From assembly GCA_023390695.1 (NCBI GenBank), contig JAEWCJ010000347.1, positions 1 through 6,192 of the forward strand: 6,192 nucleotides of DNA, read 5' to 3'. Positions within the stretch are counted from its first letter, which is position 1. Every line of letters starts with the position of its first letter. Shown piece after piece: positions 5,827 through 6,192 of the stretch. The notes under the pieces were generated by a model. That model was not told where the DNA came from. It did not search any database and worked only from the letters and a program-made list of their open reading frames with translations. This DNA comes from Pseudomonadota bacterium (GTDB taxonomy: Bacteria > Pseudomonadota > Alphaproteobacteria > Rhizobiales > Xanthobacteraceae). The translations under genes were made by a program, and so were the position numbers.

Positions 5827-6192
5827 TCAGCTCGCGACGCGCCGTCTTGCGGGCGCCTTTTCTTCCGCCGGCTTGGATTTCTCCGCCAGACGGTCGGCGA
5901 TCGCGACGATCAGCATGGATCCAAGGAAGACGACGTGGATGCCGGCCAGCCAGTAGAGCTTCTTGTCCTCATAGAGGCCGACATTCATGAACGCCTTCAG
6001 CAGCTGGATCGCCGAAATGGCGACAATCGACGACATCAGCTTCTGCTTCAGTCCGCCGAAATCGACCTTGGTCATCCATTCCGGACGATCGTGCCCGACC
6101 TGTTCGAAGCGGGAGACGAAGTTTTCATAGCCGGAAAAGATCACAATCACGATCAGGTTGCCGACGAGAACGAGATCGACCAATCCCAGCAC
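5827..6192 (-). CDS. UPF0114 (YqhA-like) integral membrane protein, C-terminal part; cut by the right edge
   Basis: The last 121 residues are present, and the frame is open to the window edge. The full family protein is about 165-190 residues, so roughly the first 50-60 residues, including the first membrane helix, are missing. LVDLVLVGNLIVIVIFSGYE followed by NFVS is the family hallmark; RPEWMTKVDFGGLKQKLMSS and AISAIQLLKAFMN follow. Three membrane segments are visible at about 1-20, 51-68 and 79-99 of this part, and the tail is a charged KSKPAEEKAPARRR sequence. The function of the family is unknown; it sits in the inner membrane. It points the same way as the export lipoprotein, 97 bases upstream of it, which allows but does not prove co-transcription. 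The GTG at the window edge is an internal Val codon, not a start. Confidence 0.92.
   Translation of the reverse strand: MLGLVDLVLVGNLIVIVIFSGYENFVSRFEQVGHDRPEWMTKVDFGGLKQKLMSSIVAISAIQLLKAFMNVGLYEDKKLYWLAGIHVVFLGSMLIVAIADRLAEKSKPAEEKAPARRRVAS

Overview
The window comes from a GC-rich alphaproteobacterium, most likely of the Bradyrhizobium / Rhodopseudomonas / Nitrobacter / Afipia group (Nitrobacteraceae). Three things suggest this: the style of the proteins (Rhizobiales-type YkuD transpeptidase, MLPDLR-type membrane protein, UPF0114 protein); two short palindromic repeats at 2938-2980 and 2993-3040 that I recall as dispersed elements in this family; and strong GC bias at third codon positions, which leaves long antisense frames open. 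The taxonomic call is inference from memory, not from a search.

Layout. At the left edge, on the minus strand, lies the 5' part of a trypsin/HtrA-fold (S1C-like) protein. Its frame carries an in-frame TAA at codon 20, and the catalytic His and Asp positions are occupied by Tyr and Gly. Divergent to it on the plus strand is an exported L,D-transpeptidase (623-1630). A 285-base gap rich in inverted repeats follows, then a membrane-anchored, Ala/Pro/Glu-rich protein of unknown function (1916-2941). The stop codon of that gene lies inside the first of two adjacent palindromic repeats.

Next on the plus strand come a luciferase-like flavin-dependent monooxygenase (3226-4233), preceded by a possible 22-codon leader ORF with a good Shine-Dalgarno, and a dienelactone hydrolase family protein (4349-5017) that appears to start at TTG. 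A short rho-independent terminator separates these two. On the minus strand, converging on the hydrolase gene, lies a Wza-like polysaccharide-export lipoprotein (5028-5729). Behind it is a UPF0114 membrane protein cut by the right edge (5827-6192).

How they fit together. Four of the gene products act at or in the envelope: peptidoglycan cross-linking, polysaccharide export and two membrane proteins. The two enzymes in the middle are cytosolic and could act on small organic compounds. Spacing and terminators argue for mostly single-gene transcription units rather than one operon. I see no mobile element with a transposase, no tRNA or rRNA, no CRISPR array and no convincing new multi-gene system. 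The points most worth a second look are the nonsense codon in the degenerate protease, the repeat that supplies a stop codon, the possible leader peptide, and the hairpin shared by two convergent stop codons.
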